Part shown: positions 35,339-43,179 of the stretch, one piece after another
How the letters are laid out: every line of letters starts with the position of its first letter
Numbering within the stretch: the stretch's first letter is position 1
DNA from: Microvirga ossetica
GTDB lineage: Bacteria; Pseudomonadota; Alphaproteobacteria; Rhizobiales; Beijerinckiaceae
DNA: 64,000 bases
Assembly: GCF_002741015.1 (NCBI RefSeq)
Contig: NZ_CP016616.1
Span: 2,265,501-2,329,500, forward strand
Reading direction: 5' to 3'
Translations under genes and position numbers: made by a program
Notes under the pieces: model-generated
Told to the model about the DNA's origin: nothing
Seen by the model: only the letters and a program-made list of their open reading frames with translations
Databases searched by the model: none

Positions 35339-35763
35339 CGTTCGAATTTCGTTGAGAGGATGATGGAGGACTGGGTGCGCTCCACCCCATCGAGCGCACC
35401 GATCTTGTCGATGGCGGCGTCGAGGGAGGGAACGTCCTGAGCCTCTACCACCGCCAGGAGATCGAAGACACCCGCGACCGAATGAAGCGCGCGCAATTCA
35501 GGCATGCGCTGCAGCGCGGCCACGACGCCGCCCGAGGCCTTGGGCGCCACGACGATGGTCACATGCGCGCGCACCATCCGGCTCGCGACCTCCTCGGCGA
35601 GGCGCAAGGTATAGCCGGCGATGACCCCGCGGCGCTCAAGGCTTTCCACCCGCGCCTGCACCGTGGTGCGCGACAGCTTCAGGCGCCGCGCCGCCTCCGC
35701 ATGGCCGATGCGGGCATTCTCCCGCAGCAGGGCGATCAGGGCACGGTCCGTGGCATCCAGCAT
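35335..35763 (-). CDS. Lrp/AsnC family transcriptional regulator
   Basis: 142 aa. N-terminal helix-turn-helix at about 15-60 (LDATDRALIALLRENARIGHAEAARRL, shortened, then LSRTTVQARVESLERRGVI) and a C-terminal effector-binding domain with HSVAGVFDLLAVVEA. Lrp/AsnC proteins sense amino acids. Start ATG 35763; a TTG four codons upstream is possible. It is divergent from the saccharopine-dehydrogenase-like gene across a 114-nt gap holding an inverted repeat. It probably controls both directions in response to lysine or a degradation product. Confidence 0.9.
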   Translation of the reverse strand: MLDATDRALIALLRENARIGHAEAARRLKLSRTTVQARVESLERRGVIAGYTLRLAEEVASRMVRAHVTIVVAPKASGGVVAALQRMPELRALHSVAGVFDLLAVVEAQDVPSLDAAIDKIGALDGVERTQSSIILSTKFER

Positions 35764-35780
35764 CGATATGACCAATCAAC

Positions 35781-35795
35781 TCGGCAATCTGCCGA
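35781..35795. promoter_or_regulatory. Candidate operator of the Lrp/AsnC regulator
   Basis: Perfect inverted repeat TCGGCA-ATC-TGCCGA, 18 nt upstream of the regulator start and in the shared divergent promoter region. A further CTCGGCTTTCCG-like half-site follows around 35803-35815. Placement fits autoregulation and control of the divergent catabolic genes. Assignment is by position only. Confidence 0.5.
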
Positions 35796-35877
35796 AAACT
35801 ACTCGGCTTTCCGTCGGTTTGTCCATGGCGCTTTGCACGGATTTGCCTTTTTCTAGAGGCAACACAGGGAGGTTTTC

Positions 35878-37011
35878 ATGCACTCGATCCTCGTCATCGG
35901 CGCCGGCAAGATCGGCTCCACCATCGCCGACATGCTCCACGAGACCGGCGATTACCGGGTCACCGTCGCGGATTCCTCTGCCGAGGCGCTCGAAGCGGTC
36001 GCCAAGGACGGCGTCAAGACGGTCCAACTCGACTTCAGCGACGCGGTCGCCCTGCAGAATGCCCTGAAGGGTCATTACGCCGTGCTCAGCGCCGCGCCCT
36101 ACCACCTGACCGGCCATGTGGCGAAGGCGGCGCGGCTGACGGGCGTCAACTATTTCGACCTGACCGAGGACGTCGCCACCACCCGCATGGTGAAGGAGCT
36201 GGCCGATGGCGCCGAGACGGCGTTCATTCCCCAATGCGGCCTCGCTCCCGGCTTCATCTCCATCGTCGCCCACGACATCGCGAGCCGCTTCGACAAGCTC
36301 GACACGGTGCGCCTGCGCGTCGGCGCGCTGCCGCAATACCCGTCGAACGCCCTGTCCTACAACCTCACCTGGAGCACGGACGGCGTCATCAACGAGTATA
36401 TCGAGCGCTGCGAGGCCGTGGTCGACGGTACCCTACGCGAAGTCCCGGCCATGGAAGAGCTGGAGGAATTTTCCCTCGACGGCACCCGCTACGAGGCCTT
36501 CAACACCTCCGGCGGCCTCGGCACGCTGTGCGAGACGCTTCAAGGCAAGGTGCGCAACCTGAACTACAAGACGATCCGCTATCCCGGCCATTGCGCCCTC
36601 ATGCGGGTGCTGCTCAACGACCTGCAGCTGCGCAACCGCCGCGAGGTTCTCAAGGACATCCTGGAGAACGCGGTTCCGGCCACCATGCAGGACATGGTCA
36701 TCGTCTTCGTCACCGTGACCGGCGAGCGCGCCGGCCGCTTCGTGCAGGAAACCTATGCCCGCAGCATCTACGGCCAGAACGTGGCAGGCACCCAGCGCAC
36801 CGCGATCCAGGTGACCACCGCCGCCGGCATCTGCGCCATGCTCGACCTGCTGGTCGCTGGCCAACTGCCGAAACAGGGCTTCGTGCGCCAGGAGGAGATC
36901 GACCTCGACACCTTTCTCGCCAACCGCTTCGGCCGGGTCTATGCCGGCGAGCGCCTGGACAAGGGCCACGAGCCGGCGGTCAAGAACATCCGCCTCGACG
37001 CGGTGGCGTGA
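35878..37011 (+). CDS. Saccharopine dehydrogenase-like / lysine dehydrogenase-like oxidoreductase
   Basis: 377 aa. N-terminal Rossmann motif VIGAGKIGSTIADML, followed by DVATTRMVKELADGAETAFIPQCGLAPGF, the last part being characteristic of the saccharopine-dehydrogenase NADP domain and of lysine 6-dehydrogenases. Catalyses NAD(P)-dependent oxidation at the epsilon amino carbon, giving alpha-aminoadipate semialdehyde from saccharopine or lysine. A strong AGGGAGG ribosome site precedes ATG 35878. The ALDH7 gene downstream would take the semialdehyde on. Whether it is the saccharopine or the lysine enzyme cannot be resolved by eye; no lysine-ketoglutarate reductase gene is present. Confidence 0.82.
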   Translation: MHSILVIGAGKIGSTIADMLHETGDYRVTVADSSAEALEAVAKDGVKTVQLDFSDAVALQNALKGHYAVLSAAPYHLTGHVAKAARLTGVNYFDLTEDVATTRMVKELADGAETAFIPQCGLAPGFISIVAHDIASRFDKLDTVRLRVGALPQYPSNALSYNLTWSTDGVINEYIERCEAVVDGTLREVPAMEELEEFSLDGTRYEAFNTSGGLGTLCETLQGKVRNLNYKTIRYPGHCALMRVLLNDLQLRNRREVLKDILENAVPATMQDMVIVFVTVTGERAGRFVQETYARSIYGQNVAGTQRTAIQVTTAAGICAMLDLLVAGQLPKQGFVRQEEIDLDTFLANRFGRVYAGERLDKGHEPAVKNIRLDAVA

Positions 37012-37047
37012 GGAAGGTCTCCAGTTAGGCCGGGTGCAAAGCTCTTT

Positions 37048-37150
37048 CCCTCCCCCTTGTGGGGAGGGCCCAGGGTGGGGGTGCCGGCGCCAGACCTTCA
37101 TAGGCTATCGCTCACACCCCCACCTCCAACTCCTCCCCACAAGGGGGAGG
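37048..37150. repeat. Palindromic element without a gene inside
   Basis: Left arm 37048-37084 has a CCTCCCCCTTGTGGGGAGG hairpin followed by a GGGTGGGGGTG tract; right arm 37113-37150 is its imperfect reverse complement. The spacer is about 28 nt. The architecture (C/G hairpin plus G-rich tract, in inverted pairs) is the same as the repeats flanking the DUF559 gene. The 324-nt gap 37012-37335 holds nothing else recognisable. Confidence 0.75.
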
Positions 37151-37335
37151 AGGGCCGGTCGAGCCAAGCTTTTGGGTTCTTTACAAAATGGCATGACCCT
37201 ATTCGGGAAAAGCAGTTCCCAGGCTTCCCGGTCATGCATTAAGACGGTGGCATGAAAGCCGCCGTCGTTTCGTTCCAAGGACAAGCGAGGGTGGCAGGCT
37301 CCATGAGCCTCACGCCCGCATTCAGGGAGACCAAC

Positions 37336-38886
37336 ATGACCGCGAGCCTGAAACCCGTATCCGCCGCACCCGCCTCCGTTGCGGACGAGGCCCGCGCCAT
37401 TCTCGCGCGCCTCGGCGTGCCGGAGAGCGCCTTCGCCGCCGGCGGCCGTCCGGCCCGGTCCCCGATCACCGGCGAGGTGATCGCCCATGTGCGCGAGACG
37501 ACGCCCGACGAGGCCAAGGCCGCCATCGGCCGGGCCGACGCCGCCTTCAAGGCCTGGCGCAAGATCCCGGCGCCCCGGCGCGGCGAGTTCATCCGGCTGC
37601 TGGGCGAGGAGCTGCGCGCCGCCAAGGACGATCTCGGCCGCCTCGTGACGCTCGAAGCCGGTAAGATCGTCTCGGAAGGCCTCGGCGAGGTGCAGGAGAT
37701 GATCGACATCTGCGACTTCGCGGTCGGTCTGTCGCGCCAGCTCTACGGCCTGACCATCGCCACCGAGCGCGCCGACCACCGCATGATGGAGACCTGGCAT
37801 CCGCTGGGCGTCTGCGGTGTCATCTCCGCCTTCAACTTCCCCGTCGCCGTGTGGTCGTGGAATGCGGCGCTCGCGCTCGTCTGCGGCGACAGCGTGGTGT
37901 GGAAGCCCTCCGAGAAGACCCTGCTGACCGCGCTCGCCACCCACGCCATCGTCGAGCGCGCGGCCAAGCGCTTCGGCGGCGTGCCGGAAGGTCTCTGCGA
38001 GGTGCTGCTCGGCGGCCGCGAGGTCGGCGAGATCCTCGTCGAGGACACCCGTGTGCCGATTCTCTCCGCCACCGGCTCCACCGCCATGGGCCGTCAGGTC
38101 GGCCCGAAGCTCGCGGAGCGCTTCGCCCGCGCGATCCTCGAGCTCGGCGGCAACAACGCCGCCATCGTCGCGCCTTCCGCCGATCTCGATCTGGCGCTCC
38201 GCGGCATCGCCTTTGCCGCCATGGGCACGGCGGGCCAGCGCTGCACGACGCTTCGCCGTCTCTTCGTGCACGAGAGCGTCTACGACCAGCTCGTGCCGCG
38301 TCTCGCCAAGGTCTATTCGAGCGTCAAGATCGGCGACCCGCGCGCGGAAGGGACGCTCGTCGGCCCGCTGATCGACAAGGCCGCTTTCGACGGCATGGAG
38401 CGCGCCCTCGACGAGGCCCGCGCGGCCGGCGGCAAGGTGCATGGCGGCGGACGCTATACGGACGTGGCCAATGACGGCGTCTATGCGCGCCCGGCGCTCG
38501 TCGAGATGCCGAGCCAGACCGGCCCGGTGACCCGCGAGACCTTCGCGCCGATCCTCTACGTGATGCGCTACTCCGACTTCGACGAGGCGATCGCGCTGCA
38601 CAACGCGGTCGGCGCCGGCCTTTCCTCCTCGATCTTCACGCTCAACCTGCGCGAGGCCGAGGCCTTCGTCTCGGTCGTGGGCTCCGATTGCGGCATCGCC
38701 AATGTCAATATCGGCCCCTCGGGCGCCGAGATCGGCGGTGCCTTCGGCGGCGAGAAGGAGACGGGCGGCGGCCGTGAATCGGGCTCGGACGCCTGGAAGG
38801 CCTATATGCGCCGTGCCACCAACACGATCAATTACGGCGCGACGCTTCCGCTCGCCCAGGGCGTGAAGTTCGACGTCGACGCCTGA
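37336..38886 (+). CDS. ALDH7-type aldehyde dehydrogenase (alpha-aminoadipic semialdehyde / piperideine-6-carboxylate dehydrogenase)
   Basis: 516 aa NAD-dependent aldehyde dehydrogenase. General base Glu269 in LELGGNN and nucleophile Cys303 in GQRCTTLRR. ALDH7 features include NFPVAVWSWNAALALVCGD and the C-terminal FGGEKETGGGRESGSDAWK. In lysine degradation this family oxidises alpha-aminoadipate semialdehyde to alpha-aminoadipate. Start ATG 37336 has GGGAGA upstream; the longer in-frame start at 37252 lacks family sequence. Lies downstream of the saccharopine-dehydrogenase-like gene, which would supply its substrate. Followed by a terminator. Confidence 0.9.
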   Translation: MTASLKPVSAAPASVADEARAILARLGVPESAFAAGGRPARSPITGEVIAHVRETTPDEAKAAIGRADAAFKAWRKIPAPRRGEFIRLLGEELRAAKDDLGRLVTLEAGKIVSEGLGEVQEMIDICDFAVGLSRQLYGLTIATERADHRMMETWHPLGVCGVISAFNFPVAVWSWNAALALVCGDSVVWKPSEKTLLTALATHAIVERAAKRFGGVPEGLCEVLLGGREVGEILVEDTRVPILSATGSTAMGRQVGPKLAERFARAILELGGNNAAIVAPSADLDLALRGIAFAAMGTAGQRCTTLRRLFVHESVYDQLVPRLAKVYSSVKIGDPRAEGTLVGPLIDKAAFDGMERALDEARAAGGKVHGGGRYTDVANDGVYARPALVEMPSQTGPVTRETFAPILYVMRYSDFDEAIALHNAVGAGLSSSIFTLNLREAEAFVSVVGSDCGIANVNIGPSGAEIGGAFGGEKETGGGRESGSDAWKAYMRRATNTINYGATLPLAQGVKFDVDA

Positions 38887-38902
38887 TCGTTGCACGTTAG
38901 TC

Positions 38903-38932
38903 AAACGGAGGGCCAACGCCCTCCGTTTTGTT
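38903..38932 (+). terminator. Intrinsic terminator after the ALDH7 gene
   Basis: AAACGGAGGGC (38903-38913) pairs perfectly with GCCCTCCGTTT (38918-38928) around a CAAC loop, followed by a T-rich tract. It separates the aldehyde dehydrogenase gene from the ThDP enzyme gene starting at 38962, which therefore probably has its own promoter or depends on read-through. Confidence 0.88.
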
Positions 38933-38961
38933 ATCGACACTCTTAACAATGCGAGCCTTTC

Positions 38962-40641
38962 ATGACAGCGCCCTCCCGCACCGGCGGCCAGATCCTTGTC
39001 GATCAGCTTCTCATCCACGGAGTCGATCACATCTTCTGCGTTCCGGGCGAGAGTTATCTCGCGGCCCTCGATGCGCTGCATGATGCGAGCATCGAGGTCA
39101 CGATCTGCCGCCAGGAAGGCGGCGCGGCGATGATGGCGGAGGCCTACGGCAAGCTCACTGGCCGCCCCGGCATCTGCTTCGTCACGCGCGGCCCCGGCGC
39201 GACCAACGCCTCACCCGGAATCCACATCGCCAAGCAGGATTCGACACCGATGATCCTGTTCGTCGGCCAGATCGAACGCGGCATGCGCGAGCGCGAGGCG
39301 TTCCAGGAGCTCGATTACCGCGCCGCGTTCGGCCCGCTCGCCAAATGGGCGACGGAGGTGGACGATCCGGCGCGCTTTCCGGAGATCGTGTCGCGCGCCT
39401 TCTACGTCGCGACGTCCGGCCGTCCCGGTCCCGTCGTGATCGCGCTGCCGGAAGATGTGCTCACCGAGATGGCCGCGGTCGCCGACGCGCCGCGCTACCA
39501 GATCGTCGAGACGCATCCGGGCCTGACGCAGATGGCGGAGCTGCAGAAGCTGCTGCACAATGCCAAGAATCCGATTGCGCTTCTCGGCGGCAGCCGCTGG
39601 TCCGAGGTCGCGGTGCAGCGCATCAAACGCTTCGCGGAACGCTTCGAATTGCCGGTCGCCTGCACCTTCCGCCGTCAGATGCTGTTTCCCGCCGATCACG
39701 CGTCCTATATCGGCGATCTCGGGCTTGGCGTGAATCCGAAGCTGCTTGCGCGCATCAAGGACGCGGACCTCGTCCTGCTCGTCGGCGGGCGCCTCTCCGA
39801 GGTTCCGAGCCAGGCTTATACGCTGCTCGACATTCCGGCGCCGCAGCAGAAACTGGTGCATGTCTATCCCGATCCGAGCGAGATCGGCCGGGTCTATGCC
39901 CCGCATCTTTCCATCAACGCCTCGCCCATCGCCTTCACGGCGGCGTTGGAGGCCGTGCATCCGCCGGTCTCGCTGCCCTGGAGCGAGGGCACGAAGACGG
40001 CGCATGCTGATTATCTGGCCTGGAGCGATCCGACCGCCGTCCGTCACGCCGGCGCGCTGCAGATGGGCGAGGTGATGGCCTATCTTCGCAAGACGCTGCC
40101 GTCCGACACGATCTTCTGCAACGGCGCGGGCAACTTCGCCACCTGGGTCCACCGGTTCTGGCCGTTCCGCGACTACGGCACGCAATTGGCTCCGACCTCC
40201 GGCTCCATGGGCTACGGCGTGCCGGCAGGCGTCGGCGCCAAGCGCATCCAGCCAGACAGCCCCGTGGTGGTGTTCGCCGGCGACGGCGACTTCCTCATGA
40301 ACGGACAGGAATTCGCCACCGCCGTGCAATACGACCTGCCGATCCTGGTGATCCTGCTCGACAACGGCATGTACGGCACGATCCGCATGCACCAGGAGCG
40401 CGAATATCCCGGCCGCGTCTCGGCGACGATGCTGAAGAACCCGGATTTCGCCGCCTACGCCAAGGCCTTCGGCGGCTATGGCGAGCGCGTGACGACAACG
40501 GAAGAATTCGCGCCGGCCCTGCAGCGGGCGCTCACCTCCAGCAAGCCGGCGATCCTGCATTGCATGATCGACCCGGAAGCGATCACGCCAAGCATGTCGC
40601 TCTCGGCGATCCGCGAGAAGGCGCTGGCGGGGAAGAAGTGA
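38962..40641 (+). CDS. Thiamine diphosphate-dependent enzyme, acetolactate synthase-like
   Basis: 559 aa with the three-domain order of ThDP decarboxylases. The catalytic Glu52 is in CRQEGGAAMMAEAYG, the central domain is at about 200-330, and the cofactor motif begins GDGDFLMNG (about 440) with the Asn ligand in ILLDNGMYGT. It resembles acetolactate synthase large subunits, but the regulatory subunit is absent and the genes around are catabolic. A 2-keto acid decarboxylase or carboligase role is therefore as likely as branched-chain amino acid synthesis. Same direction as the lysine-type genes; actual substrate unknown. Confidence 0.85.
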   Translation: MTAPSRTGGQILVDQLLIHGVDHIFCVPGESYLAALDALHDASIEVTICRQEGGAAMMAEAYGKLTGRPGICFVTRGPGATNASPGIHIAKQDSTPMILFVGQIERGMREREAFQELDYRAAFGPLAKWATEVDDPARFPEIVSRAFYVATSGRPGPVVIALPEDVLTEMAAVADAPRYQIVETHPGLTQMAELQKLLHNAKNPIALLGGSRWSEVAVQRIKRFAERFELPVACTFRRQMLFPADHASYIGDLGLGVNPKLLARIKDADLVLLVGGRLSEVPSQAYTLLDIPAPQQKLVHVYPDPSEIGRVYAPHLSINASPIAFTAALEAVHPPVSLPWSEGTKTAHADYLAWSDPTAVRHAGALQMGEVMAYLRKTLPSDTIFCNGAGNFATWVHRFWPFRDYGTQLAPTSGSMGYGVPAGVGAKRIQPDSPVVVFAGDGDFLMNGQEFATAVQYDLPILVILLDNGMYGTIRMHQEREYPGRVSATMLKNPDFAAYAKAFGGYGERVTTTEEFAPALQRALTSSKPAILHCMIDPEAITPSMSLSAIREKALAGKK

Positions 40642-40658
40642 AGACGCGCTGACGCGAA

Positions 40659-40880
40659 CGTCATCCCGGACGAAGCGCAGCGAAGATCCGGGATCGTTTG
40701 GCGAGGATGGCACTTGAACCACCACTGTCATCCCCGCGCAGGCGGGGATCCATAACCGCTAACGGTGCAAGACTGGTTTAAGGTCGTGGTTATGGATCCC
40801 GGGTTCCGCTGCGCGGCCCCGGGATGACCGTGCTTTATTCTGATGGCGATCCCGGATCGCCTGCGGCGTCCGGGATGACG
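40659..40880. repeat. Nested palindromic repeats between convergent genes
   Basis: Outer arms CGTCATCCCGGACGAAGCGC (40659-) and its imperfect complement ending TCCGGGATGACG (40847-40880) enclose a complete family 1 palindrome, copy B (40725-40829). Copy B has arms around CCATAACCGCT and GTGGTTATGG and its loop matches the copy at 63003-63138. The gap lies between the 3' ends of the ThDP enzyme and the transaldolase, so it may act as a bidirectional terminator. Confidence 0.85.
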
Positions 40881-40891
40881 TTTCTTCGCTT

Positions 40892-41863
40892 TTAAGCCGC
40901 CTTCGCCTCGTCGAGCCGCTGCGCCACAAGCGTACGCAAGCTGCGCAAGTCCTTCACGAAGGAGCGGATGCCCTCGGCGAGCTTTTCGGTCGCCATCGCG
41001 TCTTCGTTCAATGCGAAGCGGAAGCTCTTCTCGTCCATGCGCGGCAGGGGCTGGATCGTCTCGACATTGTCGGGCGAGAGCTTGCGCGGCAGGTCGCCTT
41101 CGGCCTTCGCCAGTTCGTCGAGGAGCGCGGGCGAGATGGTGAGGCGGTCGCAGCCGGCGAGCGCCTCAATCTCTCCGATGTTGCGGAAGGAGGCGCCCAT
41201 CACCACGGTCTTGATCCCTTGCGCCTTGTAGGAGGCGTAGATCTTGCGCACGGAGAGCACGCCCGGATCGGTCTCGCCCGTATAGGGTCCGCCGCCGGCT
41301 TTCACGTGCCAGTCAAGGATGCGGCCGACGAAGGGCGAGATCAGGAACACGCCCGCCTCCGCACAGGCCTGGGCCTGAACCTGGCTGAACAGGAGCGTGA
41401 GGTTGCAGTCAATGCCCTCCTTCTGAAGGATCTCCGCCGCGCGGATGCCCTCCCAGGTCGATGCGGTCTTGATCAGGATCTGCTCGCGCCCGACGCCGCG
41501 CTCCTCATAATCTTTGACGATGCTCCGCGCCGTCTTCACGGTCGCTTCCGTGTCGAAGGAGAGATCGGCATCCACCTCCGTCGAGACACGGCCCGGCACG
41601 ATGCCGGCAAGCTCGGCGCCGAAGGCGACCGCGAGCCGGTCGCAGATCGCTGCCACCACGCCCTCGCGGGAGCCGCCCTGCTTGCGGCCCCAGGTGAGCG
41701 CCTCTTCGAGGAGGTGTCCGTAGGCCGGGATCTCGACAGCTTTCAGGAGCAGGGTCGGGTTGGTGGTGCAGTCCTGGGGCTTCAGGCGGCGGACCGCGTC
41801 GAGGTCGCCGGTATCGGCCACGACGACCGTCATGGCGCGCAATTGGTCGAGCTTGGAGGGCAT
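40892..41863 (-). CDS. tal: Transaldolase
   Basis: 323 aa. Transfers a dihydroxyacetone unit between sugar phosphates in the non-oxidative pentose phosphate pathway. The Schiff-base Lys132 lies in [13 protein letters not shown], the same number as in E. coli TalB; Asp20 (VADTGD) and the Glu in [11 protein letters not shown] complete the site. Length is slightly above TalB. Start ATG 41863 is preceded by CGGAGAT; a longer frame to 41953 adds an unlikely N-terminus. It stands alone, without transketolase or other pentose genes nearby. Confidence 0.95.
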   Translation of the reverse strand: MPSKLDQLRAMTVVVADTGDLDAVRRLKPQDCTTNPTLLLKAVEIPAYGHLLEEALTWGRKQGGSREGVVAAICDRLAVAFGAELAGIVPGRVSTEVDADLSFDTEATVKTARSIVKDYEERGVGREQILIKTASTWEGIRAAEILQKEGIDCNLTLLFSQVQAQACAEAGVFLISPFVGRILDWHVKAGGGPYTGETDPGVLSVRKIYASYKAQGIKTVVMGASFRNIGEIEALAGCDRLTISPALLDELAKAEGDLPRKLSPDNVETIQPLPRMDEKSFRFALNEDAMATEKLAEGIRSFVKDLRSLRTLVAQRLDEAKAA

Positions 41864-42180
41864 GAGGATCTCCGTGGGTTTTCTTGACGCCTGACTTAGT
41901 CCCATAAGGCGGCCGCGTGAAGGGCAAAGCGACGAATGCGGCTTTGTTGTCATTCCTGGCGATCGGGTGCACGCTTCCCATCACACTCGCCACGTCATGG
42001 CCGGGCTCGTCCCGGCCATCCCGATCGGAAGAACGTTGCGCCTTTCGCATCGGGATCACCGGCACGAGGCCGGTGATGACGTGGTAGGGACAGCGGCGCC
42101 CGAATTCATCGAGTGTAGCGCTCTGACGTTTCGACCCCCACCCTCGGCCCCTCCCCGCAAGGGGGAGGGAAGAGGCGCCT
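41864..42180. other. 317-nt gap with palindromic repeats
   Basis: Divergence is absent here: both flanking genes are on the minus strand, so the promoter of the transaldolase gene should lie in 41864-41990. The rest is repeats: a family 3 palindrome at 41993-42083 and a single C/G-rich arm at about 42132-42172 (ACCCCCACCCTCGG, then CTCCCCGCAAGGGGGAG). No small gene is apparent. Confidence 0.7.
41993..42083. repeat. Palindromic repeat family 3, complete copy
   Basis: Left arm CGTCATGGCCGGGCTCGTCC... (41993-42025) pairs imperfectly with the right arm 42049-42083; each arm also contains a small hairpin. The right arm is identical over 35 bp with 29100-29134. Confidence 0.85.
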
Positions 42181-43071
42181 TCACACAAACAATCCCCGGT
42201 TGGCCCGGACCCGGCTCAGGATGAAGGAATAGACCTCCTCCACACGGCGCAAGGAGCGCACATCCGCGTGGGTGACGAGCCAGTAGGTGCGAAGATACGA
42301 GATGTCCGGCAGCACGACCTGAAGCTCCGGGAACTGCCGCACCGCGTAGTCGTGCAGGATGCCGATGCCGATTCCGGCCCGCACCGCCTCGGCCTGGGCC
42401 ACCACGCTGGCGCATTCAAAGCGGCGCGCGGTGTGTTTCTCGAGGGCCGAGAAATAGTCGAGCACCGGGCTGTAGAGAAGGTCGGCCACATAGGTGACGA
42501 GAGTTTTGCCCGCGAGATCCGAGAGGTCCGCCACCGGCCCGTGGCGGTTGAGATAATCCTGCGAGGCGTAGAGCCGGAGGCGGTAATCGGTGAGCTTGCG
42601 CGAGACGAGGCGCCCTTCCGTCGGCTGCTCCAGGGTGACCGCGATGTCGGCCTCGCGCTTGGAGAGCGAGAAGGTGCGCGGCAAGGCCACGAGCTGCAGC
42701 GTGAGGCCAGGGTGCCGTTCGGCGAGCGCCCCGAGCTCAGGCGCGAGGAAATAGGTGCCGATCCCGTCCGGCGCGCCGATGCGCACGGTGCCGGAGAGCG
42801 CGAGGTCCGCGCCGCCGAGCTCGCTTGCCACGGCAAGCGCCTGGGTCTCCATCGCCTCCGCCTTGGCCAGCAGCCGCTCGCCCTGCTCGGTCAGGGTGTA
42901 GCCCTGAGGGCTCCTCTCGAACAGCTTGGCCTTGAGGGCGGCCTCAAGCGCTGAGATGCGGCGCGAAACGGTGGTATGATCGGCCTCGAGCTGGCGAGCG
43001 GCCGCCGTCAAGCGCCCGGCGCGGGCGACGGCGAGGAAAAAGCGGAGATCGTCCCAGTCGAATGCACTCAT
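42181..43071 (-). CDS. LysR family transcriptional regulator
   Basis: 296 aa. N-terminal winged helix-turn-helix at about 3-62 (WDDLRFFLAVARAGRLTAAARQL, shortened, then HTTVSRRISALEA) and a LysR substrate-binding domain from about 90. Start ATG 43071 gives the standard LysR beginning. Divergent from mmsA with 108 nt between, so it most likely controls the valine catabolism genes. The gap contains facing CGCAC and GTGCG elements (about 43085 and 43126), possible parts of its binding site. Confidence 0.9.
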   Translation of the reverse strand: MSAFDWDDLRFFLAVARAGRLTAAARQLEADHTTVSRRISALEAALKAKLFERSPQGYTLTEQGERLLAKAEAMETQALAVASELGGADLALSGTVRIGAPDGIGTYFLAPELGALAERHPGLTLQLVALPRTFSLSKREADIAVTLEQPTEGRLVSRKLTDYRLRLYASQDYLNRHGPVADLSDLAGKTLVTYVADLLYSPVLDYFSALEKHTARRFECASVVAQAEAVRAGIGIGILHDYAVRQFPELQVVLPDISYLRTYWLVTHADVRSLRRVEEVYSFILSRVRANRGLFV

Positions 43072-43179
43072 GGTATTGGTATTTTCGCACAACGGTGCCT
43101 CGGTTTCACCCATAGTCGTGCGATTTCAACAATGATAGAACGGGGACACTAAAAACACCCTCAGGAGGAGACAGACGCC

